From NCBI GenBank assembly GCA_027346125.1, contig DAIEST010000256.1:1-14264 (forward strand): a DNA stretch of 14,264 nucleotides, read 5' to 3'. The notes beneath the pieces were generated by a model. The model was not told the origin of the DNA and searched no databases. It saw only the letters and a list, made by a program, of their open reading frames with translations. Made by a program: the position numbers and the translations under genes. This DNA comes from Leptospirillum sp. GTDB taxonomy: Bacteria > Nitrospirota > Leptospirillia > Leptospirillales > Leptospirillaceae. Below, in pieces: positions 1 to 7,839 of this stretch. Position 1 is the stretch's first letter. The number at the start of each line of letters is the position of its first letter.

Positions 1-1259
1 GCAGTCCGGTCCGCGCCTTCAAGGCAGTGGGTGGTTCACCTCCGTTCATCGACCGGGGAGAAGGATGCAGAATCTGGGATGTCGACCAGAACGAATATAT
101 CGACTTTGTCCTTTCCTATGGTCCCCACATTCTGGGTCACAACGATCCCAGCGTTCTTCAATTCATCTGCGAGACAGCCCGGAAAGGGATCTCTTTTGGA
201 GCACCGACCGAGGTGGAACTCCAGCTGGGCGAGATGATCCGTTCCGCCTTCCCGCTGATGGAACGTCTACGGTTCGTCAATTCCGGAACAGAAGCGACCA
301 TGTCGGCAATACGCGTAGCCCGCGCCCATACCGGACGGACGAGAATACTGAAGTTCGAGGGCGGCTATCATGGACATGCAGACTCCCTGCTTGTCAAATC
401 GGGATCGGGTGGTGCCACCTTTGGCGTCCCTGACAGCAGTGGCGTTCCGGAGATTCTGGCACGGGAAACCCTGACCCTCCCCTACAACAATACCCAGGCA
501 GTCAGGGATCTTTTCCAGAAGGAAGGCGATACGATTGCCTGTGCCATCATTGAACCCGTGGCAGGAAACATGGGTGTCATCATTCCCGACGACGAATTTC
601 TGAGGGAATTGCGGACCCAGACAGAACAACATGGCTCAATCCTGATCGCCGACGAGGTCATGACAGGCTTTCGACAGACCTACGGGGGCGTTCAGATCCT
701 TCTGTCCCTTGAGCCCGACATCACCACGCTCGGAAAGATCATCGGGGGTGGCCTTCCGGTCGGTGCCTATGGAGGTTCAGCGGCAATAATGAAACATATT
801 TCTCCCGACGGACCGGTCTACCAGGCGGGAACTCTTTCGGGAAATCCGGTCGCAATGGCTGCAGGCGTTGCCACACTTCAAAGACTAAAAACTCCGGCGC
901 TCTATTCCCTGCTCGAGGAAAAGGGCCGGATACTGGCGACAGGACTTTCAACAATCGCCCGTTCCCTGAACATTCCCGTACACATCAACCGGATGGGCTC
1001 GATGATGACCCTGTTCTTTACTGATGCTCCCGTAAAGGACTGGCAATCCGCATCAAGGAGCGATACCGGGATTTTCCGGAAATTCTTCAGGGAAGCCCTT
1101 CAGGAAGGGCTTTATCTTCCGCCATCCCAGTTTGAGGCGTTTTTCCTGTCCACCCGTCATGACGACGCTGTAGTCAAGGAGTCTCTCGAAAAATTCCATC
1201 GGGCGCTCCACCGTACTCGGGAGTGGCTGGACACGGGACGACCGGAAAGCGCTGACTGA
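1..1259 (+). CDS. hemL: Glutamate-1-semialdehyde 2,1-aminomutase (5' partial)
   Basis: PLP enzyme that converts glutamate-1-semialdehyde to 5-aminolevulinate, the C5-pathway entry to heme and other tetrapyrroles; cytoplasmic. The frame is open from base 3 and reads SPVRAFKAVGG, the conserved N-terminal stretch of the family, before the GTG at 27. That GTG is therefore internal, and the true start lies a few tens of bases upstream of the window. Visible motifs are NSGTEATMSAIR (cofactor phosphate region), GGYHGHAD, the LLVKSGSG gating-loop region, DEVMTGFR with the PLP-ring Asp, and TLGKIIGGGLPVGAYGG. The Schiff-base lysine of that last motif is encoded at 735-737. The C-terminus is complete, ending with TGA at 1257-1259. 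gmhA follows after 50 bases with no visible terminator, so co-transcription is plausible although the pathways are unrelated. Family assignment is secure; other class III aminotransferases lack this motif set. Confidence 0.96.
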   Translation, partial: SPVRAFKAVGGSPPFIDRGEGCRIWDVDQNEYIDFVLSYGPHILGHNDPSVLQFICETARKGISFGAPTEVELQLGEMIRSAFPLMERLRFVNSGTEATMSAIRVARAHTGRTRILKFEGGYHGHADSLLVKSGSGGATFGVPDSSGVPEILARETLTLPYNNTQAVRDLFQKEGDTIACAIIEPVAGNMGVIIPDDEFLRELRTQTEQHGSILIADEVMTGFRQTYGGVQILLSLEPDITTLGKIIGGGLPVGAYGGSAAIMKHISPDGPVYQAGTLSGNPVAMAAGVATLQRLKTPALYSLLEEKGRILATGLSTIARSLNIPVHINRMGSMMTLFFTDAPVKDWQSASRSDTGIFRKFFREALQEGLYLPPSQFEAFFLSTRHDDAVVKESLEKFHRALHRTREWLDTGRPESAD

Positions 1260-1309
1260 CCACAGACACGTTCAATCTCTTCAAGCGACTCTATTAAGGA
1301 TGGAGCACA

Positions 1310-1921
1310 ATGGACAATCAGAACGAGTTCCCTGCAAAGCATGAAGAATGGTCCTGGAAAATCCGATCCCTCTTCACCGAAAGCATCGCTGCAAAACAGG
1401 AGTTCGTGAGGGAATCCCTCCCCCAGATTCTTCAAGCGGCGCAGTGGATGACAGAGGTTCTTCGTTCCGGGAAAAAAATACTGATCTTCGGCAACGGAGG
1501 AAGCTCGACGGATGCCATGCACATTGCGGGAGAACTCGTCAGCCGTTTCTACAAAAACCGGGCTGGACTCCCTGCAATGGCACTGGGAACCAATATTGCC
1601 ACGCTTACGAGTATCGCCAACGACTTCAGCTACGAAGACGTTTTTTCCCGGGAGGTCGAAGCCTATGGTCGAGAAGGCGATCTCGCCATTGGAATCAGCA
1701 CGAGCGGAAATTCCAGAAATGTCCTGAACGGGATTGCCAAAGCGCGTGAAAAGAGTCTCAGGACGCTTGCCCTGACTGGCGGAACAGGTGGGCAGATCAA
1801 GGATAAAGTGGATCTTGCCCTGGTTGTGCCATCAAAACTGACGCCCCGGATTCAGGAGTGCCATATCACCGTAGGACATATTCTCTGCGAACTGGTCGAG
1901 GAAGAACTCTTTGCTTCCTGA
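1310..1921 (+). CDS. gmhA: Sedoheptulose-7-phosphate isomerase
   Basis: Converts sedoheptulose 7-phosphate to D-glycero-D-manno-heptose 7-phosphate, the first committed step to ADP-heptose for LPS core; cytoplasmic. The 203-residue protein is one SIS domain, close to the roughly 190 residues usual for GmhA. Visible features are a helical N-terminus, GNGGSSTDAMHIAGEL at about residues 61-76 with the likely catalytic Glu at 75, the phosphate-binding STSGNS at 130-135, and ECHITVGHILCELVE with the likely catalytic His at 190. The ATG at 1310 is preceded by AAGGA (1296-1300) and GGAG (1302-1305). The stop overlaps the start of the next heptose gene, which supports the pathway assignment. A related SIS protein, DiaA, is the main alternative. 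MurQ is also a SIS protein but is a longer family. The heptose neighbour argues for GmhA. Confidence 0.92.
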   Translation: MDNQNEFPAKHEEWSWKIRSLFTESIAAKQEFVRESLPQILQAAQWMTEVLRSGKKILIFGNGGSSTDAMHIAGELVSRFYKNRAGLPAMALGTNIATLTSIANDFSYEDVFSREVEAYGREGDLAIGISTSGNSRNVLNGIAKAREKSLRTLALTGGTGGQIKDKVDLALVVPSKLTPRIQECHITVGHILCELVEEELFAS

Positions 1922-2450
1922 TTCCCTTCCCGTCTTTCCCGGAACCGACCGAAAACTGATGTCACGGGAAGACCTCCTTGAAACCATCAGGAGAGTTCGC
2001 CTTGCGGGCAAAAGAATTGTCTTTACGAACGGTTGCTTCGATCTGGTCCACGCCGGACACATAGAAGTGCTCGAACAGGCCCGCCAGAAGGGGGACTTCC
2101 TGATCGTAGCGCTCAACACGGATCGCTCTGTGCGGACATTGAAGGGCCCCAGTCGCCCACTGGTCCAGGAAGCTCGCAGAGCCCGAGTCATCTGCGCACT
2201 GTCCTGTGTGGATGCCGTCACTTTGTTTGACGAACCCACCCCTTACGAACTGATCTCCCTTCTGGAACCGGATGTTCTGGTAAAGGGTGGGGACTGGACC
2301 CCGGATCGGATCGTTGGAGGCGACATCGTCCTGCAGAAAGGCGGAAGCGTTCTCTCCATCCCCCTTCTGCCGGATTCCTCGACAACGCTTCTGATCGAAC
2401 GGGTCCTCGAACGTTATCGGAGTGAAGGGCCCTCCGGGCCGGAATCATGA
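1911..2450 (+). CDS. hldE: D-glycero-beta-D-manno-heptose 1-phosphate adenylyltransferase (stand-alone HldE C-domain)
   Basis: Transfers AMP from ATP to heptose 1-phosphate to form ADP-heptose for LPS core. The 179 residues cover only the cytidylyltransferase-like domain of HldE/RfaE (RfaE domain II); the ribokinase-like domain I is absent, so a separate HldA kinase is expected elsewhere. Motifs are TNGCFDLVHAGH with the HxGH nucleotide-binding signature at about 47-50, the LKGPSRP loop, LLEPDVLVKGGDW, and the late DSSTT. I chose the TTG start at 1911 because GAGGAAG (1898-1904) sits 6 bases upstream and the 11-base overlap with gmhA suggests translational coupling. An ATG at 1959 would remove 16 poorly conserved residues and has no clear ribosome-binding site. 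The TGA overlaps the mfd ATG in ATGA. The names rfaE2 or hldC would also fit. Confidence 0.9.
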   Translation: MLPDSLPVFPGTDRKLMSREDLLETIRRVRLAGKRIVFTNGCFDLVHAGHIEVLEQARQKGDFLIVALNTDRSVRTLKGPSRPLVQEARRARVICALSCVDAVTLFDEPTPYELISLLEPDVLVKGGDWTPDRIVGGDIVLQKGGSVLSIPLLPDSSTTLLIERVLERYRSEGPSGPES

Positions 2451-5400
2451 CACCTTATTTCCAGTTCCAGCAAAAACTCCTGGCGAAACTGTCTTCCCTC
2501 TCCGCCCCCTGGACCGGCACTCCGGTCAGGCTTTCAGGATTTCACGGAGATGCGCTCCCCCTTCTTCCAATCCTGGGAAAACCCGCCCTGTCGGGAAAAA
2601 CCCTCTGGATCGTAGCCGGAACCATTGAAAAAGCGCACTATCTGATGCAGTCCATCGAGACATTCCGGGAACTTTTCGAAGACTCTTTTTCCCTCTGCTT
2701 TCTTCCGGAAGAAGAAGTCCTTCCCTATGAACCGGAAAGCCCCCCGGATTTTATCCGGGCGGAGCGGATCCACGCACTTTCCCGGCTTTCCAGGGAGCCA
2801 GTCGATGTAGTCGTGACGACATTCCCGGCCATTGTTCGAAAAACCCTCCCCCCATCGCTTTTCAAAAAAATCGCGTGGGGCCTCTCGGTCGGAGAAATCT
2901 CCGACCGGGAAGAACTGGCTGCGTCACTCATCCGTCTCGGCTTCCTCAGGGTCTCCCAGGTTTCAGCCCCCGCCGAGTTTGCTGTCCGTGGGGGGCTGAT
3001 CGATCTCTATACCCCATCCCATCCGGAACCCGTCAGACTTGAATGGGACGACAATCTTCTCTCTTCGATCCGCAGTTTCGACGTCAATACGCAAAAATCT
3101 TTTTCCAGCTTGTCCCGCATCGACATCCTTCCAGGAGCCGAATGGATTCCCCCTGAAGAAAAAACCCTGACGGAATCGGGTCTCGAATGGCTCCTTCAGC
3201 ATCAGACATCGCCGCTTTCCCCCGGCATCGAAAGATTCTCGGCCTTTTTTTACCCGGATGCCTGTTCTCCGCTGGAGTATACGCAGAACCCCGTCCTCCT
3301 CATCGAGGATCCATCCGCCCTGTCGCACAAAAAAGAAGAATGGTCCATCCGCGTGAGGGAAGGATGGGATGCCCTGTCCAGCGAGGAAAAAGACTTCCTC
3401 CCCTCTCCCGAACAAGGGTTTCTGTTTCATTCGGAAGATGGGTTTGACCGCTTCGAATCCGAATATCCTTCTATCCTTCTTTCTCCTTTGGCAGAGGATG
3501 ACAGCGCGTTTCTTGCGCGTTCCCCGGAATCGATTCTTCGTCAGAATGACTCCTGGCTTTCACGGATCCCCGAACTCCTGAAAAATACAACGCTGCTCAC
3601 TATCTTCAGGACCCGGGGGCAACGGGACCGCTTCCAGGATCTCCTGTCCAACCAGGAAATCCCGTCACAACCGCTCGGAGACCTCTCCGATCTGGCCGCT
3701 CGCAAAGACGGGTTGCCCGGAACGGTCTACACCACCATTGGGGATATCGGCGAAGGATTCCATCTCCCGGAGGACCATCTTCTGGTTGTTTCGGACGGAT
3801 TCCTGTTCAGAAAGAGAATGGAGCCAAGGGTCCACAGGACCTTTTCGACCGCATCCCCGGTCTACAGAAAAGATCGCCCGCCGCTGAACGAGGGCGAGCC
3901 GGTGGTCCATCTTCAGCACGGAATCGGCCTCTACCGCGGCCTTCGGGAGATCGAAGTCGGCACGATCCCGGGAGAGTTTTTTGTCGTTGAATACCGGGAT
4001 CAGGAGAAACTCTATGTCGCGGTGGATCAGGCGGATCTCCTCCAACCCTATCGTGGTCCCGAGGGTCAGACTCCGACACTGGATCGCCTTGGCGGCCAGA
4101 CATGGAATCGGACCCGGAGCAGGGTCCGCAAGGAAATAGAGAAGATTTCCCAGGAGCTTGTCGATCTCTATGCCAAACGAAAAACGGTTTCGGGATTTTC
4201 TTTTTCTTCCGATTCAATAATGCTCAGGGAGTTCGAGAACGCCTTTCCTTACGATCTGACCCCCGATCAGGAGGAAGCGTGGACAGCCGTCGCCTCCGAC
4301 ATGGAAACCCCTGTCCCCATGGATCGCCTCGTTCTGGGGGATGTCGGCTTCGGAAAGACAGAAATCGCGATGAGGGCTGCGTTCAAGGCCGTAGCCGACG
4401 GGAAGCAGGTCGCCGTTCTGGTACCGACCACACTGTTGGCCATGCAGCACTACGAAACGTTCCGGGAACGCTTCTCCGGCTTCCCGGTCCGGATGGGGCT
4501 GATTTCCAGGATGGTGACTCCTGCGGATGTCCGACGGATCCGCAAGGAAGCAGGCCAGGGAGAAATTGACATCCTCATCGGGACAACCGCACTGATCAGC
4601 AAGGAAACGACCTTCCGGGATCTGGGGTTATTGATCATCGACGAAGAACAGCGTTTCGGAGTGGGACAAAAGGAACGGCTGAAAACCCGGCACCCCAATC
4701 TGGACGTGCTGACCCTCTCCGCAACCCCGATTCCCCGTACCCTCCAGATGTCTCTTTCCGGTCTTCGCGGAATCAGCTTCATCATGACCCCGCCTCCTGG
4801 AAGAAAACCTATCAGGACAGCCATTCTTCCCTTCGACCGACATCGCATCCGGGAAGCGATCGACCGGGAACTGGCACGGGACGGCCAGGTGTTTTTCATC
4901 CACAACCGGGTCCAGACGATCTCCCGGATTGTCCACTACCTTTCCCGGCTCTTTCCGGACGTCCCGATCGGAATGGCCCACGGACAGATGGACGATGCCA
5001 TGATGGAGGATGTCATGGACCGATTTATCCATCGCCACTACCGGATCCTCGTATCCACCGCCATTGTCGAATCCGGCCTCGACATTCCTGGCGCCAACAC
5101 GATTCTGGTCAACCGGGCCGACCTGTTCGGCATTTCAGAGCTTTATCAGATCCGGGGACGGGTGGGTCGCTCCGGCCAGCAGGCCTACTCCTATTTTCTG
5201 ATTCCGGGAGAATCCTCTCTGACGGACCTGGCCCGAAAACGCCTGAGAACCCTTCAGGACAATACGAGTCTCGGATCCGGCTACCAGATTGCCATGCGAG
5301 ATCTTGAAATCCGCGGGGCAGGCAGCCTCCTCGGACACCAGCAGACAGGCCACATCGCTCTTGTAGGGCTGGACCTCTATCTGGAGATGGTCGAAGAAGC

Positions 5401-5902
5401 CATTCAGACCCGAATCGAACCCGAGGCTCTTCCTGTCCCGGAAGAACCGGTCAGGGTCGACCTGGGAAGGGAGTTCCGGTTTCCGGAAGAATATATCGAG
5501 CATCCCGCACAGCGCATCGATTTCTACAGACGACTGGCACATTCCAGAGAGCTTTCCGAAATCCTGGCGATCGAGAACGAGATTACCGACCGATTCGGAC
5601 CACCGCCAAGATCCGCAAGGGGACTTTTGCTTGGCGCAAGGCTCCGCATACTGGCATCGCGGCACGGATTCTCGGAAGTCAAGGTCAGAGACCGCGAGCT
5701 TTCCCTCAAACCCGCTTTTTTCGGGATTCTGACCCCCGAAAAGATACAGCACCTGTCCGAACATTTTGAAGGGCGCATCTGGGCCAATCCCGACTTGACG
5801 CTGAGCCTTCTGGGCTCTCCCAACACATTCTGCGATGACCTTGAACATATAGGCGATATCCTGTCAGGCTCGGGGGTAGCGCTCCGTGATTCTTCACCTT
5901 AG
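2447..5902 (+). CDS. mfd: Transcription-repair coupling factor
   Basis: ATP-driven DNA translocase that removes RNA polymerase stalled at lesions and recruits UvrA. The 1151 residues are essentially the length of E. coli Mfd (1148). Domain order by eye is: UvrB-like N-terminal module (about 1-350, including LPEEEVLPYEPESPPDFIRAE); a poorly conserved linker; the CarD-like RNA-polymerase interaction domain from about 483 (GEPVVHLQHGIGLYRGL); and the superfamily 2 helicase core. The core has TPDQ, Walker A GDVGFGKT at 631-638, DEEQRFG at 732-738, TLSATPIPRTL, STAIVESGLDIP and QIRGRVGRSG, followed by RDLEIRGAGSLLG. The C-terminal TRCF domain contains RIDFYRRLA and ENEITDRFGP. The start overlaps hldE by 4 bases (ATGA), and AGGGC/GGG-type purines upstream give only a modest ribosome-binding site, so coupling is likely. 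No frameshift or missing motif is visible. Confidence 0.97.
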   Translation: MTPYFQFQQKLLAKLSSLSAPWTGTPVRLSGFHGDALPLLPILGKPALSGKTLWIVAGTIEKAHYLMQSIETFRELFEDSFSLCFLPEEEVLPYEPESPPDFIRAERIHALSRLSREPVDVVVTTFPAIVRKTLPPSLFKKIAWGLSVGEISDREELAASLIRLGFLRVSQVSAPAEFAVRGGLIDLYTPSHPEPVRLEWDDNLLSSIRSFDVNTQKSFSSLSRIDILPGAEWIPPEEKTLTESGLEWLLQHQTSPLSPGIERFSAFFYPDACSPLEYTQNPVLLIEDPSALSHKKEEWSIRVREGWDALSSEEKDFLPSPEQGFLFHSEDGFDRFESEYPSILLSPLAEDDSAFLARSPESILRQNDSWLSRIPELLKNTTLLTIFRTRGQRDRFQDLLSNQEIPSQPLGDLSDLAARKDGLPGTVYTTIGDIGEGFHLPEDHLLVVSDGFLFRKRMEPRVHRTFSTASPVYRKDRPPLNEGEPVVHLQHGIGLYRGLREIEVGTIPGEFFVVEYRDQEKLYVAVDQADLLQPYRGPEGQTPTLDRLGGQTWNRTRSRVRKEIEKISQELVDLYAKRKTVSGFSFSSDSIMLREFENAFPYDLTPDQEEAWTAVASDMETPVPMDRLVLGDVGFGKTEIAMRAAFKAVADGKQVAVLVPTTLLAMQHYETFRERFSGFPVRMGLISRMVTPADVRRIRKEAGQGEIDILIGTTALISKETTFRDLGLLIIDEEQRFGVGQKERLKTRHPNLDVLTLSATPIPRTLQMSLSGLRGISFIMTPPPGRKPIRTAILPFDRHRIREAIDRELARDGQVFFIHNRVQTISRIVHYLSRLFPDVPIGMAHGQMDDAMMEDVMDRFIHRHYRILVSTAIVESGLDIPGANTILVNRADLFGISELYQIRGRVGRSGQQAYSYFLIPGESSLTDLARKRLRTLQDNTSLGSGYQIAMRDLEIRGAGSLLGHQQTGHIALVGLDLYLEMVEEAIQTRIEPEALPVPEEPVRVDLGREFRFPEEYIEHPAQRIDFYRRLAHSRELSEILAIENEITDRFGPPPRSARGLLLGARLRILASRHGFSEVKVRDRELSLKPAFFGILTPEKIQHLSEHFEGRIWANPDLTLSLLGSPNTFCDDLEHIGDILSGSGVALRDSSP

Positions 5903-5925
5903 CAATGTCCATCTTTTATCCGATT

Positions 5926-5931
5926 AAGGAG
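5926..5931 (+). promoter_or_regulatory. Ribosome-binding site fixing a TTG start
   Basis: AAGGAG lies 6 bases before the TTG at 5938. Starting there gives a compact lipoprotein signal peptide beginning with Met-Lys-Lys. The in-frame ATG at 5905 has no comparable site and would put 11 extra residues, some hydrophobic, before the signal peptide. Confidence 0.7.
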
Positions 5932-5937
5932 CTTCCC

Positions 5938-6819
5938 TTGAAAAAAATGCATACCCGTATCCCCATCGTTCTTTTGACAGCCTTCCCGCTTTTGTTCACA
6001 GCGTGCCACCGGTCAGCCCCCACTGCGGCGGATGAACTCGCAAGGGTGGGAGACATGACGATCACCAAGACCGATCTCCAGAAAAAACTGAACGGAATGG
6101 GAATCAATGCCGCGAAAGATCCCAGCGTCACCTCCGAGCTTCTCAATCAGATGGTGGACAATTCGCTGCTTGCCATGGAGGCCCGGAAAGAAGGCCTGGA
6201 CAAGACTCCCGAGTACCGGAAGAAAATCAAGGCCTACGAGGATCAGCTTCTGAGAAAGTCCCTTTTGAAGAAGGATGTGGATTCCAAGGTCAAGGTTTCC
6301 GACGCCGACATTACCAGCTACTATCAGAAACACCAGAAGGAAATCCGTCAGCCGGGCTACGTCGAGGTCCGGCAGGTCGTGTTCCCTTCGGAGAAAATCG
6401 CCAGGAAAATGGCCTCCCGCCTGAAACGCAGGGGAGGATTCTCAAAGGCCATCAAGACTTTCAAGGGAGGTCCCGTCGGAAAGCTCTATGAAGGGACAGT
6501 CCCGCCCAAATTCATCTCGTACTTTTTCGGTGTTCCGGAAGGCTCCGTCACAGGACCGGTAGACCTGAAGGACGGCGTACATTACTTCAAGATCGACCGC
6601 TCCGTAAAAGGAGTCCAGCTAACGATGGACCAAGCCCGCGACGGAATCCGCAACTATCTGAGCAACCAACAGAACAAGACCCTTTACCAGGCTCTTGTCA
6701 ACCATCTCCGGAGCACAACGACGGTCAAGCTCAACAACCAGGCACTCGTTTCGATGATTGCGGCGGCAGCCGCAACCAATGGAACGGGTTCATCGTCCGC
6801 ACCTCCAGGCAAAAAGTAG
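5938..6819 (+). CDS. Parvulin-family peptidyl-prolyl isomerase-like lipoprotein 1
   Basis: Predicted periplasm-facing lipoprotein of the SurA/PrsA/parvulin group, likely assisting folding of exported or outer-membrane proteins. From the TTG start it is 293 residues. A basic n-region and a hydrophobic core end in the lipobox LFTAC with Cys23; residue +2 is His, so no Asp inner-membrane retention signal. The SurA_N-like helical part spans about 35-135 (VGDMTITKTDLQKKL, MVDNSLLAMEARKEG). A diverged parvulin domain spans about 140-222, with VRQVVF, GGPVGKLYEG and GVHYFKI. The first conserved parvulin histidine appears replaced by Gln146, while the second is kept as His215. The C-terminal tail is Ala/Ser/Gly/Pro-rich. 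It lies 35 bases after mfd and 15 before a second parvulin gene. Isomerase activity is uncertain and a chaperone role may be more likely. Start choice: see the ribosome-binding site at 5926-5931. Confidence 0.82.
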   Translation: MKKMHTRIPIVLLTAFPLLFTACHRSAPTAADELARVGDMTITKTDLQKKLNGMGINAAKDPSVTSELLNQMVDNSLLAMEARKEGLDKTPEYRKKIKAYEDQLLRKSLLKKDVDSKVKVSDADITSYYQKHQKEIRQPGYVEVRQVVFPSEKIARKMASRLKRRGGFSKAIKTFKGGPVGKLYEGTVPPKFISYFFGVPEGSVTGPVDLKDGVHYFKIDRSVKGVQLTMDQARDGIRNYLSNQQNKTLYQALVNHLRSTTTVKLNNQALVSMIAAAAATNGTGSSSAPPGKK

Positions 6820-6834
6820 CCAGGGAAATAGGAT

Positions 6835-7839
6835 ATGGGAACAGTCAGATCCATTCCCTTCCTTCGGGCCGGGAAACAGGCGGCACTCATTTTCATCGTC
6901 TGTTTCCCGTTGTTCCTTTCAGGGTGCAGCAGCCACCCCAGGACCGACAAGGATGCCATTGTCGCCGATCTCGGCAATCAGCCCATCACGATTCAGGATC
7001 TGGAGACGACAGCCCTGTTCATGGGGTTGGGAGGAAAGTCCGACCAGCCTCCGGACCAATGGAGCCCCGCGATGAGAGAATTGATCCTTCGGGAGACCGT
7101 CCAGGACATTCTTCTCGTCCGGTCCGCCAGGAAAAGACGGATTACCGTTTCTCCCGGAGAGCGACAGGCGTTCGATGCGCAGCATTTTCCGCCCTCGTCG
7201 GATCACCCGGAACAGTTTACCCAAAAGCGGATTCTCCTTGAGAAGACCGAAGACGCCCTTTCCCCGAAAAAACCGATCTCCAATTCCGCGATACAGCGAT
7301 TCTACCGCCAGCACCTGGAACTCTTTCTGATTCCCGAGACAGCCGTGGTCGATCATATTGTGGTCGCCAGAGAAGATGAGGCGCGTACCCTGCATGACGC
7401 CCTGGTCAAGGGAGCGTCTTTCTCCAAGATGGCCCGTCTCGAATCCCTCGGTACGGAAGCCTCCGAAGGAGGGCGGATGAAACCGTTTTCTCCAGGAGCC
7501 CTGCCTCCCCCTTTCGATGCCGTTTTCTCAATGAAACCGGACGAGGTCAGTGACGTGCTGTCCTCGCCCTACGGGTATCACCTGTTCCGGCTTGTCCAGA
7601 TTCGTCCGGAACACCGTATCTCCCTGTCCGATGCACGGAACTGGATCGTCAAGCAGCTCAGGCATCGCCAGACCACCGCATTCCTTCGCAAGTGGATGGC
7701 ACAGAAGCTTCAGGAGCAACCCGTCCGGATCAGGGAGAAGTACCGGGGGATTTTTTCATCCCAGTTCGGGTACAATGGTCTCGTTCATTCTCCGAAAACC
7801 GGCGACACACATGATGGAAAGACACAAGACACGAAATGA
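6835..7839 (+). CDS. Parvulin-family peptidyl-prolyl isomerase lipoprotein 2
   Basis: Second predicted lipoprotein of the SurA/PrsA type, 334 residues. The signal peptide ends in a good lipobox, LSGC, with Cys31 followed by Ser-Ser; the predicted site is the outer membrane, periplasmic side. The N-terminal part (about 40-160) resembles the helical SurA_N module (ADLGNQPITIQDLE, ILRETVQDILLVRSARKR). The parvulin domain at about 165-255 is the best preserved of the three in this cluster. It has VVDHIVVA with His174, an EGGRMKPFSPGALPPPFDAV stretch, and SSPYGYHLFRL with His249, so both family histidines are present. AGGGA at 6822-6826 lies 8 bases before the ATG; AGGA at 6830-6833 is too close to serve. 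The tail beyond about residue 305 is unlike the family core. The TGA overlaps the next gene's ATG. Peptidyl-prolyl isomerase activity is inferred from the motifs only. Confidence 0.85.
   Translation: MGTVRSIPFLRAGKQAALIFIVCFPLFLSGCSSHPRTDKDAIVADLGNQPITIQDLETTALFMGLGGKSDQPPDQWSPAMRELILRETVQDILLVRSARKRRITVSPGERQAFDAQHFPPSSDHPEQFTQKRILLEKTEDALSPKKPISNSAIQRFYRQHLELFLIPETAVVDHIVVAREDEARTLHDALVKGASFSKMARLESLGTEASEGGRMKPFSPGALPPPFDAVFSMKPDEVSDVLSSPYGYHLFRLVQIRPEHRISLSDARNWIVKQLRHRQTTAFLRKWMAQKLQEQPVRIREKYRGIFSSQFGYNGLVHSPKTGDTHDGKTQDTK

Noticed and set aside
5135..5848. 237-codon minus-strand open frame within mfd.
   Set aside because: It is opposite the conserved Mfd C-terminal helicase and TRCF region, and shows no domain or plausible start context.
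7771..7776. TACAAT as a -10 box for an internal surA promoter.
   Set aside because: No acceptable -35 box lies 16-18 bases upstream, and the gene is translationally coupled to the preceding one.
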